In this document: one piece after another, positions 8,173-16,097 of the stretch
Numbering within the stretch: the stretch's first letter is position 1
Layout: every line of letters starts with the position of its first letter
From: Acetatifactor muris
GTDB taxonomy: Bacteria; Bacillota; Clostridia; Lachnospirales; Lachnospiraceae
DNA: 64,000 nucleotides
Direction of reading: 5' to 3'
Assembly: GCF_024623325.1 (NCBI RefSeq)
Contig: NZ_JANJZD010000022.1
Coordinates: forward strand, 28,508-92,507
Notes under the pieces: model-generated
What the model was told of the DNA's origin: nothing
Database searches by the model: none
What the model saw: the letters and a program-made list of their open reading frames with translations, nothing else
Translations under genes and position numbers: made by a program

Positions 8173-9129
8173 ATGAACGCAGTTTTGGAACAGATCAGCA
8201 AAATTGGTATCGTACCTGTGGTAAAAATTGACAGGGCGGAGGATGCCCTTCCCCTGGCGAAAGCACTGTGTGCAGGCGGACTTCCCTGTGCGGAAGTGAC
8301 TTTCCGTACGGATGCAGCGGCGGAAGCTATCCGGATTATGACTGCAAATTTTCCGGATATGTGTGTTGGAGCGGGTACCGTTCTGAATGCAGAGCAGGTG
8401 GATGCGGCGGTGGCAGCAGGGGCGAAATTCATTGTCAGCCCCGGCTTAAATCCCAGAACCGTGAAATACTGTATTGAGAAAAACGTGCCGATTACCCCCG
8501 GCACCTCCAGCCCTTCCGATATTGAACAGGCTATCGAGCTGGGATTGGATGTGGTGAAGTTCTTCCCGGCGGAACAGTCCGGCGGACTGGCGAAGATCAA
8601 GGCCATGGCGGCACCCTATGTGAACATGAAATTTATGCCTACCGGCGGTGTCAACGCAAAGAATCTGACCACATATCTGGACTTTAACAAGATTATCGCC
8701 TGCGGCGGCTCCTGGATGGTTCCCGGTGATCTGATTAACGAAGGTGCATGGGACAAAATCGAACAGCTGACCAGAGAGGCAGTCCAGACCATGTTGGGCT
8801 TTGAGCTTGCTCATGTGGGTATTAATTCGGATAGCAAAGAGGAGGCGGACAAAGCGGTGAAACGCCTGGCTTTCCTTTTCGGCCTTCCTGTCAAATTCGG
8901 CAACAGCGGAAGCTTTGCCGGTACGATTGTGGAAGTGCTGAACAGCAAGGGCAGAGGTGCAAACGGCCATATCGCCATCAGAACAAATTATATCGAGCGG
9001 GCAATCAATTATATGAGCACCGTCCTGGGTGTGGAGTTCTATGAGCCCATCATGAAGAATGACAGGATCAACGCCATCTACATGAAGGAAGAAATCGGCG
9101 GCTTTGCGATTCACCTGCTGCAGAAATAA
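8173..9129 (+). CDS. KDPG aldolase fused to a C-terminal VOC domain
   Basis: 318 residues from ATG 8173 (AAGAGG just upstream; an ATG at 8155 is in frame but poorly placed). Residues 1-210 are a 2-keto-3-deoxy-6-phosphogluconate aldolase: catalytic Glu in CAEVTFRT, Schiff-base Lys in LDVVKFFPAE, phosphate loop in FMPTGGVN. This splits KDPG to pyruvate and glyceraldehyde 3-phosphate, the last step after KdgK. Residues about 220-318 look like a vicinal-oxygen-chelate (glyoxalase-like) domain: AHVGINSDSKEEADKAVKRL, GHIAIRTNYIERAINYM, EIGGFAIHLLQK. The aldolase alone is normally about 210 residues, so this is a true fusion. The VOC part may modulate or extend activity; its role is unknown. Confidence 0.88.
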   Translation: MNAVLEQISKIGIVPVVKIDRAEDALPLAKALCAGGLPCAEVTFRTDAAAEAIRIMTANFPDMCVGAGTVLNAEQVDAAVAAGAKFIVSPGLNPRTVKYCIEKNVPITPGTSSPSDIEQAIELGLDVVKFFPAEQSGGLAKIKAMAAPYVNMKFMPTGGVNAKNLTTYLDFNKIIACGGSWMVPGDLINEGAWDKIEQLTREAVQTMLGFELAHVGINSDSKEEADKAVKRLAFLFGLPVKFGNSGSFAGTIVEVLNSKGRGANGHIAIRTNYIERAINYMSTVLGVEFYEPIMKNDRINAIYMKEEIGGFAIHLLQK

Positions 9130-9136
9130 AGGATGG

Positions 9137-9376
9137 GGTGCAGGAGGTTTATTACGGGACTATAAACAGTAATAAACCGAACAGTACCCAGAAGAATTAA
9201 CGGTCGCATAACCTGCGACCGGGAATTCTTCTTGAGGAGTGGTACAGGAGGTTTATTACGGAACTATAAACAGAATCAACACAGAACAGGCACACAGATG
9301 AAATTCCGGAGGCATTTATCCGGGAGTTCATCTGTTGGAAAAGTGCCTGGAAGAGTTGATACGGGACTATAAATCA
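9137..9376 (+). repeat. Direct repeats in the kdgK leader
   Basis: A 33-base sequence at 9137-9169 recurs at 9241-9273 with two differences, and its last part recurs at 9356-9376 (ACGGGACTATAAA core). The copies alternate with two hairpins (9191-9231 and 9295-9334) in the 260 bases between the aldolase and kdgK genes. No protein is evident. Repeated segments between hairpins suggest a regulatory leader or repeated operator. Confidence 0.65.
9191..9231 (+). terminator. Hairpin in the kdgK leader (attenuator or terminator)
   Basis: Nested stem: GAAGAATT (9191-9198) with AATTCTTC (9224-9231), and GGTCGC (9202-9207) with GCGACC (9215-9220). Only a short TTG follows, so termination is uncertain. 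A second stem, CAGATGAA (9295-9302) with TTCATCTG (9327-9334), follows downstream. Confidence 0.55.
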
Positions 9377-9391
9377 GAAGGGACAAAGATA

Positions 9392-10423
9392 ATGGCAAAA
9401 GTGATTACAATGGGTGAGATTATGCTGAGGCTGTCCACACCCGATTTTGAGAAATTTATTCAGGCGGATGAATTTGATATTAACTATGGAGGCGGAGAAG
9501 CCAATGTGGCTGTCTCTCTGGCCAATTATGGGCATGATGCGGAGTTTGTTACGGCGGTTCCCAACAATGAGATCGGTGAGTGTGCTGTAGCGGCGTTGAG
9601 AAAGTACAATGTGGGAACAAAACATATTGCAAAATGCGGGGAGAGACTGGGCATTTACTTTCTGGAGAGCGGTTCTTCCATGAGACCTTCCAAAGTTGTC
9701 TATGACAGAGCCCATTCCTCTATTTCCACAGCTACGGCAGCGGATTTTGATTTTGACGCCATTTTTGAAGGAGCAGACTGGTTCCACTTTACAGGCATTA
9801 CGCCCGCTGTGTCTGACGCTGCCGCCGTATTGACGGAGGAAGCCCTGAAAGCAGCGAAAAAGCATGGCGTAAAGGTGTCTGTGGACCTGAACTTCCGTAA
9901 GAAACTGTGGTCTTCTGAGAAGGCACAGAAGGTGATGAAGAATCTGATGCAGTATGTGGATGTATGTATCGGCAATGAAGAGGATGCGGAGCTGGTTCTG
10001 GGCTATAAGCCCGGGAAGACAGATGTCACCAGCGGTGACCTGGAGCTGGCCGGATACAAGTCCATCTTCGAGCAGATGGTAGCCGATTATAATTTTGAGT
10101 ATTGCGTATCTTCCCTGAGAGTAAGCCATTCGGCCTCCGACAACGGCTGGTCTGCCTGCATTTATTCCAGAGATACGAAAGAGTTCTATCACTCCAAAGA
10201 GTACAGCATTCATCCAATCGTGGACCGTGTAGGCGGCGGCGATTCCTTTGCCGGCGGCGTGATCTGCGGTATGCTGGATGGGAAGGACTTTAAGGCTGCG
10301 CTGGAATTTGGTGTGGCTGCTTCCGCGCTGAAGCACACCATTCCCGGGGACTTCAACCTGGTGTCCAGGAAAGAAGTGGAGACGCTGGCCGGCGGCGATG
10401 CTTCCGGACGGGTGCAGAGATAG
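9392..10423 (+). CDS. kdgK: 2-keto-3-deoxygluconate kinase (PfkB family)
   Basis: 343 residues from ATG 9392 (weak GAAGGGA site; the earlier in-frame ATG at 9335 lies inside a leader hairpin). PfkB/ribokinase fold: N-terminal GGGEANVAVSLANYG substrate loop (about 33-47) and C-terminal VDRVGGGDSFAGG, the DxxGAGD signature with the catalytic Asp (about 290-302). It phosphorylates KDG to KDPG, feeding the aldolase just upstream. Slightly longer than typical KdgK (about 310). Ends the uronate operon; a GC-rich hairpin terminator follows. Confidence 0.88.
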   Translation: MAKVITMGEIMLRLSTPDFEKFIQADEFDINYGGGEANVAVSLANYGHDAEFVTAVPNNEIGECAVAALRKYNVGTKHIAKCGERLGIYFLESGSSMRPSKVVYDRAHSSISTATAADFDFDAIFEGADWFHFTGITPAVSDAAAVLTEEALKAAKKHGVKVSVDLNFRKKLWSSEKAQKVMKNLMQYVDVCIGNEEDAELVLGYKPGKTDVTSGDLELAGYKSIFEQMVADYNFEYCVSSLRVSHSASDNGWSACIYSRDTKEFYHSKEYSIHPIVDRVGGGDSFAGGVICGMLDGKDFKAALEFGVAASALKHTIPGDFNLVSRKEVETLAGGDASGRVQR

Positions 10424-10499
10424 GAAGCAGAGATAAGGTACAAAAGGTTATAGCTGAAAATACCAGATATCGGCATGGCGTTTCGAGGTATTTACTGCA

Positions 10500-10533
10500 G
10501 GCCGTCGGATGTGGATTCCGGCGGCCTTTGTTT
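10500..10533 (+). terminator. Terminator of the uronate operon
   Basis: GGCCGTCGG (10500-10508) pairs with CCGGCGGCC (10518-10526) with one bulge, followed by TTTGTTT. Confidence 0.75.
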
Positions 10534-10569
10534 CAACAGTACTGCTTTTGGCGTTGGATGTGGGAGAAG

Positions 10570-12186
10570 ATGCACATGGGAATGTTTTTAAACAGTATCG
10601 CACCTTTTGAGGAATATAAACGACTTGCGAAAACCAGATTTTTCGTGGATAAGACCGATATTATCAGGGAAATTCTCACGGCGGTTGTGGAGGATGGGCA
10701 AAGGTATTTCTGTATCACCAGGCCGCGGCGGTTCGGCAAAAGCATCATGGCCAATATGCTCGGTGCCTTTTTTGGCAGGGCGGAATGCGGAGAACAGATA
10801 TTTGGCCATCTGAAGGTTGCGGAATGCAGGTATTATCCGGAATATTTGAACAGTCATGAAGTAATTTATATTGATTTTAGCAGGTTGCCAAGAGACTGTA
10901 AAAGCTATGAACAGTATAAGGAACGTATTCAGGATGGAATAAACTGTGATCTACTGAAAGCCTACCCTGAGAGTAAACTGAGGGCAGATAGAAGTATCTG
11001 GGATAATCTGCAGACTGTATTCGAGCAGGAGCATGTCAGATTTATCTTTGTGATGGATGAATGGGATGCTGTTTTTCACAAGGATTTTGTCACGGAGAAG
11101 GACAAGAAGAATTATCTTGAATTCCTCAGAGACCTGCTGAAAGGACAGGCTTATGTGGAATTTGCATATATGACAGGGGTTTTGCCGATTGCAAAATATT
11201 CAAGTGGATCGGAAATCAATATGTTTAAAGAATATGATATGGTGGCAACTGAGAAATTCAGTGAATATTTTGGATTTCTGGATGGTGAGGTAGACGCCTT
11301 GTTTGACATTTATCAACGCACTACTCCCAATGCGAAAATTACGAGAGAGGATCTGGCAGAATGGTATGACGGATACCACACAGCCTCAGGCCGTAGATTG
11401 TATAATCCCCGTTCAGTTATCGGGGCATTGACAGATAATCAGATCAACAGCTACTGGACCAGTTCAGGTCCTTATGATGAAATATTTTATTATATTCGTA
11501 ATCATATAGAGGAGATTCGTGATGATTTGGTGTTGATGGTTTCCGGGGAGCATATTGAAATGAAACTGCAGGGATATGCGGCCACTTCCACAGAATTGCA
11601 TACGAAGAATCAGGTCTATTCAGCCATGGTAGTATATGGTCTGTTGACATATGCGGATGGGGCTGTGCTGATTCCCAACAGGGAGCTGATGGATAAATTT
11701 AACGAACTGTTATTGGAAAAAGAGAGTCTGGGGTATGTCTATCGCCTGGCAAAGGAGTCCGGAAGGATGTTGAAAGCCACTCTTGCGGGCGATACCAGGA
11801 CAATGGCGGAGATTTTGAAGCTGGCACATGACACAGAGGCTCCCATTTTTTCCTATAACAGTGAGATCGAACTGTCTGCCGTGGTGAATCTGGTATACCT
11901 TGCTGCCCGGGATAAGTATCGAGTGGAACGGGAAGACAAGGCGGGAGAGGGATATGTAGATTTCATTTTCTATCCGGAGCGGAAAGGGGCGGATGCATTG
12001 CTTCTGGAACTGAAGGTGAACGGTACGCCGGAGGAGGCGATCCGCCAGATCAGGAACAGGAACTATGCGCTGCGTTTCAGAGGAAAAATGGGAGAGCCGG
12101 CGAAGTACACCGGGAGAATCCTGGCGGTGGGAATCAGCTATGACAGGAAAACGAAGGAACATTCCTGTAAGGTGGAGGCATTATAA
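10570..12186 (+). CDS. AAA-ATPase-like / PD-(D/E)XK nuclease-like protein
   Basis: 538 residues if started at ATG 10570 (ATGs at 10576 and 10582 are also possible behind GGGAG). The N-terminal AAA-like domain carries the variant P-loop ITRPRRFGKS and Walker B RFIFVMDEWD. A central helical region includes EWYDGYH and LYNPRSV, typical of AAA-ATPase_like proteins. The C-terminus (about 440-538) is a PD-(D/E)XK domain: GYVDFIFYPE...ALLLELKVN, giving D...E-x-K. These proteins are greatly expanded in Lachnospiraceae and Bacteroidetes; no biochemical role is established. Separate from the uronate operon and distinct in sequence from the three paralogues at 23.6, 53.1 and 62.6 kb. Confidence 0.85.
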   Translation: MHMGMFLNSIAPFEEYKRLAKTRFFVDKTDIIREILTAVVEDGQRYFCITRPRRFGKSIMANMLGAFFGRAECGEQIFGHLKVAECRYYPEYLNSHEVIYIDFSRLPRDCKSYEQYKERIQDGINCDLLKAYPESKLRADRSIWDNLQTVFEQEHVRFIFVMDEWDAVFHKDFVTEKDKKNYLEFLRDLLKGQAYVEFAYMTGVLPIAKYSSGSEINMFKEYDMVATEKFSEYFGFLDGEVDALFDIYQRTTPNAKITREDLAEWYDGYHTASGRRLYNPRSVIGALTDNQINSYWTSSGPYDEIFYYIRNHIEEIRDDLVLMVSGEHIEMKLQGYAATSTELHTKNQVYSAMVVYGLLTYADGAVLIPNRELMDKFNELLLEKESLGYVYRLAKESGRMLKATLAGDTRTMAEILKLAHDTEAPIFSYNSEIELSAVVNLVYLAARDKYRVEREDKAGEGYVDFIFYPERKGADALLLELKVNGTPEEAIRQIRNRNYALRFRGKMGEPAKYTGRILAVGISYDRKTKEHSCKVEAL

Positions 12187-12236
12187 AAGGCTGTGGGAAT
12201 GTATATTAGAAAAGAACAGCGGAAGGAGGAACAAAA

Positions 12237-13043
12237 ATGGCTTTAATGCATGTGGACTTTTTTTCAGATGTACTGGGAATGAGCGTGAATATGGATGTGA
12301 TATTGCCTCAGCAGACGAAGGGGCAAATCGGCATGGAGGGGAGAGGCGCGGAGGGAAAGTACAAAACGATGTATCTTCTCCACGGCATGAGCGATGATCA
12401 GACCATCTGGCAGAGAAGGACTTCCATTGAGCGCTATGTGAGCAAACTGGGAATTGCCGTGGTAATGCCTACCACACACCTGGCATTTTATACGGATACT
12501 ACTTATGGGATGAAATACTGGACATTTATTTCTCAGGAGCTGCCGAAAATCTGCCGGGAATTTTTCCCCCAGATGTCGACGAAACGGGAAGATACGCTGG
12601 CAGCCGGGCTGTCCATGGGCGGGTATGGGGCCTGGAAGCTGGGGCTGGGGGCAGGAGATACCTTCGGTGCGGCGGCGTCTCTGTCCGGAGCATTGGACAT
12701 AGTAGAAGATTATAAGAGAAACGAAGAGGCAAATCCGGCAGGAAATCTGATTTTCCAGGGCATTTTCGGTTCTGCGGAGCAGCTGGAGGGTTCGGAGAAT
12801 GACCTGATGACTCTGGCAGAGCGACGGAAAGCAGAGCAGAAAGCATTGCCCCGTCTGTACGCGTGGTGCGGTACGGAGGACTTCCTGTATCAGGGTAATC
12901 TCAGGGCATGGGATTATGTAAAAAAACTGGGGTATGATTTGACCTGTGAAGAATCCTCCGGAGACCATCAGTGGAAATACTGGGATGCGAAAATTCAGGA
13001 TGTGCTGCGCTGGTGGCTGGAGACGGATATGGATTTACAGTGA
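12237..13043 (+). CDS. Carbohydrate esterase-like alpha/beta hydrolase (EstA/esterase D family)
   Basis: 268 residues behind GGAAGGAGG. Esterase D / tributyrin-esterase type: MYLLHGMSDDQTIWQRRTSIERY (oxyanion-hole HG), nucleophile motif GLSMGG (about 122-127), catalytic Asp in WCGTEDFLYQ and His in SSGDHQWKYWD. No signal peptide, so cytosolic. Likely hydrolyses short acyl esters, perhaps acetyl groups on sugars; a formylglutathione hydrolase role is less likely in this phylum. Convergent with the Rpn gene. Confidence 0.85.
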   Translation: MALMHVDFFSDVLGMSVNMDVILPQQTKGQIGMEGRGAEGKYKTMYLLHGMSDDQTIWQRRTSIERYVSKLGIAVVMPTTHLAFYTDTTYGMKYWTFISQELPKICREFFPQMSTKREDTLAAGLSMGGYGAWKLGLGAGDTFGAAASLSGALDIVEDYKRNEEANPAGNLIFQGIFGSAEQLEGSENDLMTLAERRKAEQKALPRLYAWCGTEDFLYQGNLRAWDYVKKLGYDLTCEESSGDHQWKYWDAKIQDVLRWWLETDMDLQ

Positions 13044-13108
13044 GAAATATAAGGAAGAAAAGGTCTGCCTGATATAATGAGATGGGCAGGAGCAGACAGG
13101 CAGGATAA

Positions 13109-13151
13109 TTATGGTCCGGCAGGAGAGGGATGTCTCCGGCCGGACTATAAT
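13109..13151. terminator. Bidirectional hairpin between convergent genes
   Basis: The AATTATG-GTCCGGC arm (13108-13120) pairs with GCCGGACTATAAT (13139-13151). It lies between the esterase stop and the stop of the reverse-strand Rpn gene and can serve both. The T-run is weak. Confidence 0.55.
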
Positions 13152-13165
13152 CAATGAACAGTGTT

Positions 13166-14200
13166 TTATTTACTTCGCCTGCGCCTGCTTTTTCCTGCTG
13201 CCAGGATCTCACTGACAGGTAAATCTGTCATTTTCGAGATTTGCTCTACAGAAATCCCATTTTTTCTCATTGCCTTTATCAAAGCAGCCTGTCCTTCTAA
13301 GCGGCCTTCTAATCGTCCTTCTAATCGTCCTTCTAACCTGCCCTCTGTCCTGCCCTCAGATAGGCCCTCTAATCTGCCCTTTTCCCTGCCTTCTTTTCGG
13401 CCTAATTCCTGCGCTTCTTTTTTCAGAAATGCCATTACTCTTTTTTCATTGTACTCTGTAAGCAACATTTTCTTTACCTCCGCTCTCAATGGGATTAGAA
13501 TGTCTGTCATAAGTCCATGTTCCATACAATATGATACCGCATTGTCCACTGCTTCTTCCGCAGAACCGCTCCACTCCTGGAATTCTTTCAGTTTTGCTAC
13601 AAAAACGGAATATTCTTCCAACCGTCTGCATCCAATCATCAGCTTCCGATTATGTCCATGGTTAATATTGAGCATGCGAACCGTAAGTTCCAGGCAGGAT
13701 TTCGACGCCTCGTCCGGATTCTCCATAAATGCATCTGTCAGGCGCAGGATACGCTCTTCTTCCATTTTCTCATCCCCATTGTAGAACACGACACATCTGG
13801 GCGCAGGAAGCCTGATCAGGCTGCTGCCGTAAATTCGATCAGGATTTATTCCCACATAGGCTTCATATTCTGCTGCCGTATAGAGAAGAAAACGCAACGG
13901 CAGATTGGGACAAATCGTACTCTGATGTTCATAGAGGTTCAGGGTTCCCATCAGCATAAATGCCACATCGTTGTTCATGGACAGATACAACACATTGTCC
14001 AGTGTAACAATCTTTAAAGCATTTTCATCAGAATAATCCGTACCGTTCAGCGCGTTATATAGTTGAAGCAGTGCCTTTGGGTCACGCTCAAAAATGTAGC
14101 AGAAGAGTCGGTCCTTCACCTCTCGATTAGCAAAGAAATACCTCAGCAGACGCCGCATATTACGCCTTTTGGGTGAAACAAACTGCATTTTGGGAATCAT
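13166..14200 (-). CDS. Rpn/YhgA-type PD-(D/E)XK nuclease (transposase-like family)
   Basis: 344 residues from ATG 14200, chosen because GAGAGGA lies 7 bases upstream; further in-frame ATGs upstream lack a site. It resembles the Rpn/PDDEXK family transposase group: FFANREVKDRLFCYIFERDPKALLQLYNALNG at the start, a PDDEXK core in NDVAFMLMGTLNLYEHQST and LYTAAEYEAYVG, then CVVFYNGDEKM. The C-terminal part is a low-complexity run of RLEG units followed by a helical tail ending in KSRRRRSK. E. coli Rpn proteins promote RecA-independent recombination; a role here is inferred only from similarity. Convergent with the esterase gene. Confidence 0.78.
   Translation of the reverse strand: MIPKMQFVSPKRRNMRRLLRYFFANREVKDRLFCYIFERDPKALLQLYNALNGTDYSDENALKIVTLDNVLYLSMNNDVAFMLMGTLNLYEHQSTICPNLPLRFLLYTAAEYEAYVGINPDRIYGSSLIRLPAPRCVVFYNGDEKMEEERILRLTDAFMENPDEASKSCLELTVRMLNINHGHNRKLMIGCRRLEEYSVFVAKLKEFQEWSGSAEEAVDNAVSYCMEHGLMTDILIPLRAEVKKMLLTEYNEKRVMAFLKKEAQELGRKEGREKGRLEGLSEGRTEGRLEGRLEGRLEGRLEGQAALIKAMRKNGISVEQISKMTDLPVSEILAAGKSRRRRSK
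13290..13390 (-). repeat. 12-bp coding tandem repeat (RLEG units)
   Basis: Repeats of CCTTCTAATCGT type on the plus strand encode four successive RLEG units plus degenerate neighbours in the Rpn protein. The unit is a multiple of three, so copy change would keep the frame. Confidence 0.7.
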
Positions 14201-14366
14201 AAGCATATCCTCTCTTTCTGAAGCTGTCAGGCAGAGAACATGTATTTTCAGAATTTCCAAAATGCTTATCAGGGTATCTGTGTCTCTGCCGGCGAATGTG
14301 AAAATTTCGGCAGAAACTGCCTGAATGTGCGGAATACACTTTTCACAGATTTAGGTTGATAAGAAA

Positions 14367-14395
14367 AGTGTAATATACTTTTGCCGGTTTGTCAA
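14367..14395 (-). promoter_or_regulatory. Promoter of the Rpn gene
   Basis: On the reverse strand TTGACA (14395-14390), 17-base spacer, TACACT (14372-14367). The gene starts 166 bases downstream. The rest of 14201-14586 holds this promoter, a hairpin at 14450-14481 and the left inverted site. Confidence 0.65.
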
Positions 14396-14449
14396 CCTGT
14401 TAGACAAAAATATGCTTTATTTCAGTAAAATTATCCTGGCAAAAATATA

Positions 14450-14481
14450 ATAACAGTTCAGAAAAATATCTGAACTGTTAT
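14450..14481 (-). terminator. Terminator-like hairpin after the recombinase gene
   Basis: Perfect 12-bp arms ATAACAGTTCAG (14450-14461) and CTGAACTGTTAT (14470-14481) with an 8-base loop. On the reverse strand it is followed by TATATTTTT. It lies outside the left inverted site. A closely similar hairpin lies after the second recombinase gene at 63949-63984. Confidence 0.7.
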
Positions 14482-14508
14482 TTAATGTGCTGTAATTTTA
14501 TGGGAGTC

Positions 14509-14537
14509 ATTTTCGTAGAAAGTTAAATTCTACGAAA
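14509..14537 (+). repeat. Left inverted recombination site (lox-like)
   Basis: 29 bases exactly matching the reverse complement of 15966-15994. Inside, 10-bp arms TTTCGTAGAA and TTCTACGAAA flank the asymmetric 7-base spacer AGTTAAA. Two inverted recombinase-binding arms around a short directional spacer is the layout of lox/FRT-type sites for tyrosine recombinases. It lies 50 bases from the 3' end of the recombinase gene. Confidence 0.85.
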
Positions 14538-14586
14538 TTTCCGTATAGTCCCTTTATTTATCCGGCAGTCGATTTGTCATGACCAT

Positions 14587-15711
14587 TTATCTGACGGCGA
14601 ACAGATTGGAAAAGCGATTCATATGCTCTCTTTTATGGGCCATCGAGGGATGTACGTATCGGTTCATGGTGATAGTCACACTGGCATGTCCCAGAATTTC
14701 GCTTAAGGTTTTCACATCAAATCCCAGCTCAATACAACGGGTAGCAAAAGTATGACGGGTGGCATGAAAATTTGCATCCTGAATACCGCAGGAGAGAATG
14801 GCTTTCTTAAACCGGTTCTGCATGGTCCTGGGCTCCACAAAACGGCTGCTTTTTCCTGTCAGAAGAAATGCACCAGGTGTATGGAATTCTTCCAGCAATT
14901 CTATAATTGTATCCGGCAGGGGAATTGTACGGACAGAACAGGCGCTTTTCGGCTCCAGAATTTTTACTTCTGTTTTACTGCCTGATACTGCATTGATGCG
15001 AAGGCGCTGCATGGATTTGCTGACGGACATTTTCTTCTCCAAAAGGTTAATATCATCCCATTTCAACGCACACAGTTCTCCCACCCGGATTCCGGTATAA
15101 AGGCAGAGAAGAATTCCCAGGGCCGGAAGATCCATATTTTTCTGCAGATAATCGAGAAGCTTTTCCTCTTCTTCCAGACTGAATACCCGGATATCTCCCT
15201 GCTCTTTCTTCAGATTGACACATTCCGGTGAAAAGCCCACCTCATACTCTTTTCTCAATGCATAAATTCGAATGCCATTCATGGCTGACATAATCTCTGC
15301 CACGGTTGTCGCTGTCAGGCCCTGTTTCCTGGCACCTCCGTTGGTAAGCAGAGCGTTTGCAAAACTGATCAGCCGCTGATTTGTAATTTCCGACAACTCA
15401 TTTTCCCCGAATTCCGGCAGGATGTAGCAACGCAGAATATCTTCATATTTATTGATGGAAGATTTTTTCAGGAATAATGCTGCTTCTGAGAGCCAGCTGT
15501 TTCCGATATCTGCCATCTTTCCGGCTTTTTCCGCTTTTGTGTTACATTTCTCCTGTTTTGTCTTCGCATCTTCCAGCTTCTTTTTAACTTCCCGATAAGA
15601 CCTGCCATAAACGGAAACATATTTTGCTTTTCCGCCGATACGCGTTCTGATATAGCGGCCCTCCCATCGGCCGTCCCGTCTCTTGTAAATGTTCTCACCT
15701 GTTCTCGACAT
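14587..15711 (-). CDS. Tyrosine recombinase (phage-integrase type)
   Basis: 374 residues; GGAGGT lies 8 bases before the ATG at 15711. Residues 1-55 look like an arm-binding/AP2-like N-terminal domain (GRWEGRYIRTRIGGKAKYVSVYGRSY), about 75-165 the SAM-like core-binding domain, and 175-365 the catalytic domain. Catalytic residues are all visible: R209 (TGIRVGEL), K255 region, H316-x-x-R319 (HATRH), H342 (GHAS) and Y352 (MNRYVHP). The gene sits between two exact inverted 29-bp sites with no excisionase, relaxase or phage genes beside it, which points to site-specific inversion of its own segment rather than integration of a larger element. Confidence 0.92.
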   Translation of the reverse strand: MSRTGENIYKRRDGRWEGRYIRTRIGGKAKYVSVYGRSYREVKKKLEDAKTKQEKCNTKAEKAGKMADIGNSWLSEAALFLKKSSINKYEDILRCYILPEFGENELSEITNQRLISFANALLTNGGARKQGLTATTVAEIMSAMNGIRIYALRKEYEVGFSPECVNLKKEQGDIRVFSLEEEEKLLDYLQKNMDLPALGILLCLYTGIRVGELCALKWDDINLLEKKMSVSKSMQRLRINAVSGSKTEVKILEPKSACSVRTIPLPDTIIELLEEFHTPGAFLLTGKSSRFVEPRTMQNRFKKAILSCGIQDANFHATRHTFATRCIELGFDVKTLSEILGHASVTITMNRYVHPSMAHKREHMNRFSNLFAVR

Positions 15712-15910
15712 CTTTTGTACCTCCTTGCTTTGACTGAAATTTTGACGGCAAATAGATTTCTTTCAGTCTCTGAATTGCTTTGTTCGGTTAAGGACTCGGA
15801 AAAAACAGCCGATATAGAGAGCAGAAAGAACATCTTATTACCAATATTATGTTACAATACCTTTTTCGGTTTGACTTTATTTACCATCATTTCAAAATCA
15901 TCAAAAACCA

Positions 15911-15939
15911 TTGACAAAAAACCGGTCAGTCTATATAAT
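15911..15939 (+). promoter_or_regulatory. Perfect consensus outward promoter inside the invertible segment
   Basis: TTGACA (15911-15916), exactly 17 bases, TATAAT (15934-15939): full match to the sigma-A consensus. It points right, out of the recombinase segment, through the inverted site at 15966-15994 and toward the TnpB-like gene. It lies inside the pair of inverted sites, so inversion would turn it to face left, toward the hairpin at 14450-14481 and the reverse-strand Rpn gene. Confidence 0.85.
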
Positions 15940-15965
15940 TGGCATAGTGTCTCTAAATAGAAATT

Positions 15966-15994
15966 TTTCGTAGAATTTAACTTTCTACGAAAAT
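15966..15994 (-). repeat. Right inverted recombination site (lox-like)
   Basis: Exact 29-base reverse complement of 14509-14537, with the same arms and spacer in opposite orientation. Opposite spacer orientation predicts inversion, not excision, of the 1.4 kb between the sites. Confidence 0.85.
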
Positions 15995-16097
15995 TTCCAT
16001 GACATAACAGAACTCCGGGAAAGCTGTGAAAACGGCTTTTAACGCAGGCGGAGGAAGAAGCCATTCAGGTCGGTGGCGGCAGGTAAAGGAACAGGAA

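Noticed and set aside
12237..13043. S-formylglutathione hydrolase
   Set aside because: The fold matches but there is no formaldehyde pathway nearby and glutathione is not expected in this group.
14509..15994. Transposon with terminal inverted repeats
   Set aside because: The enclosed enzyme is a tyrosine recombinase, not a DDE transposase, and no target-site duplication is seen. The lox-like form of the repeats fits an inversion system better.
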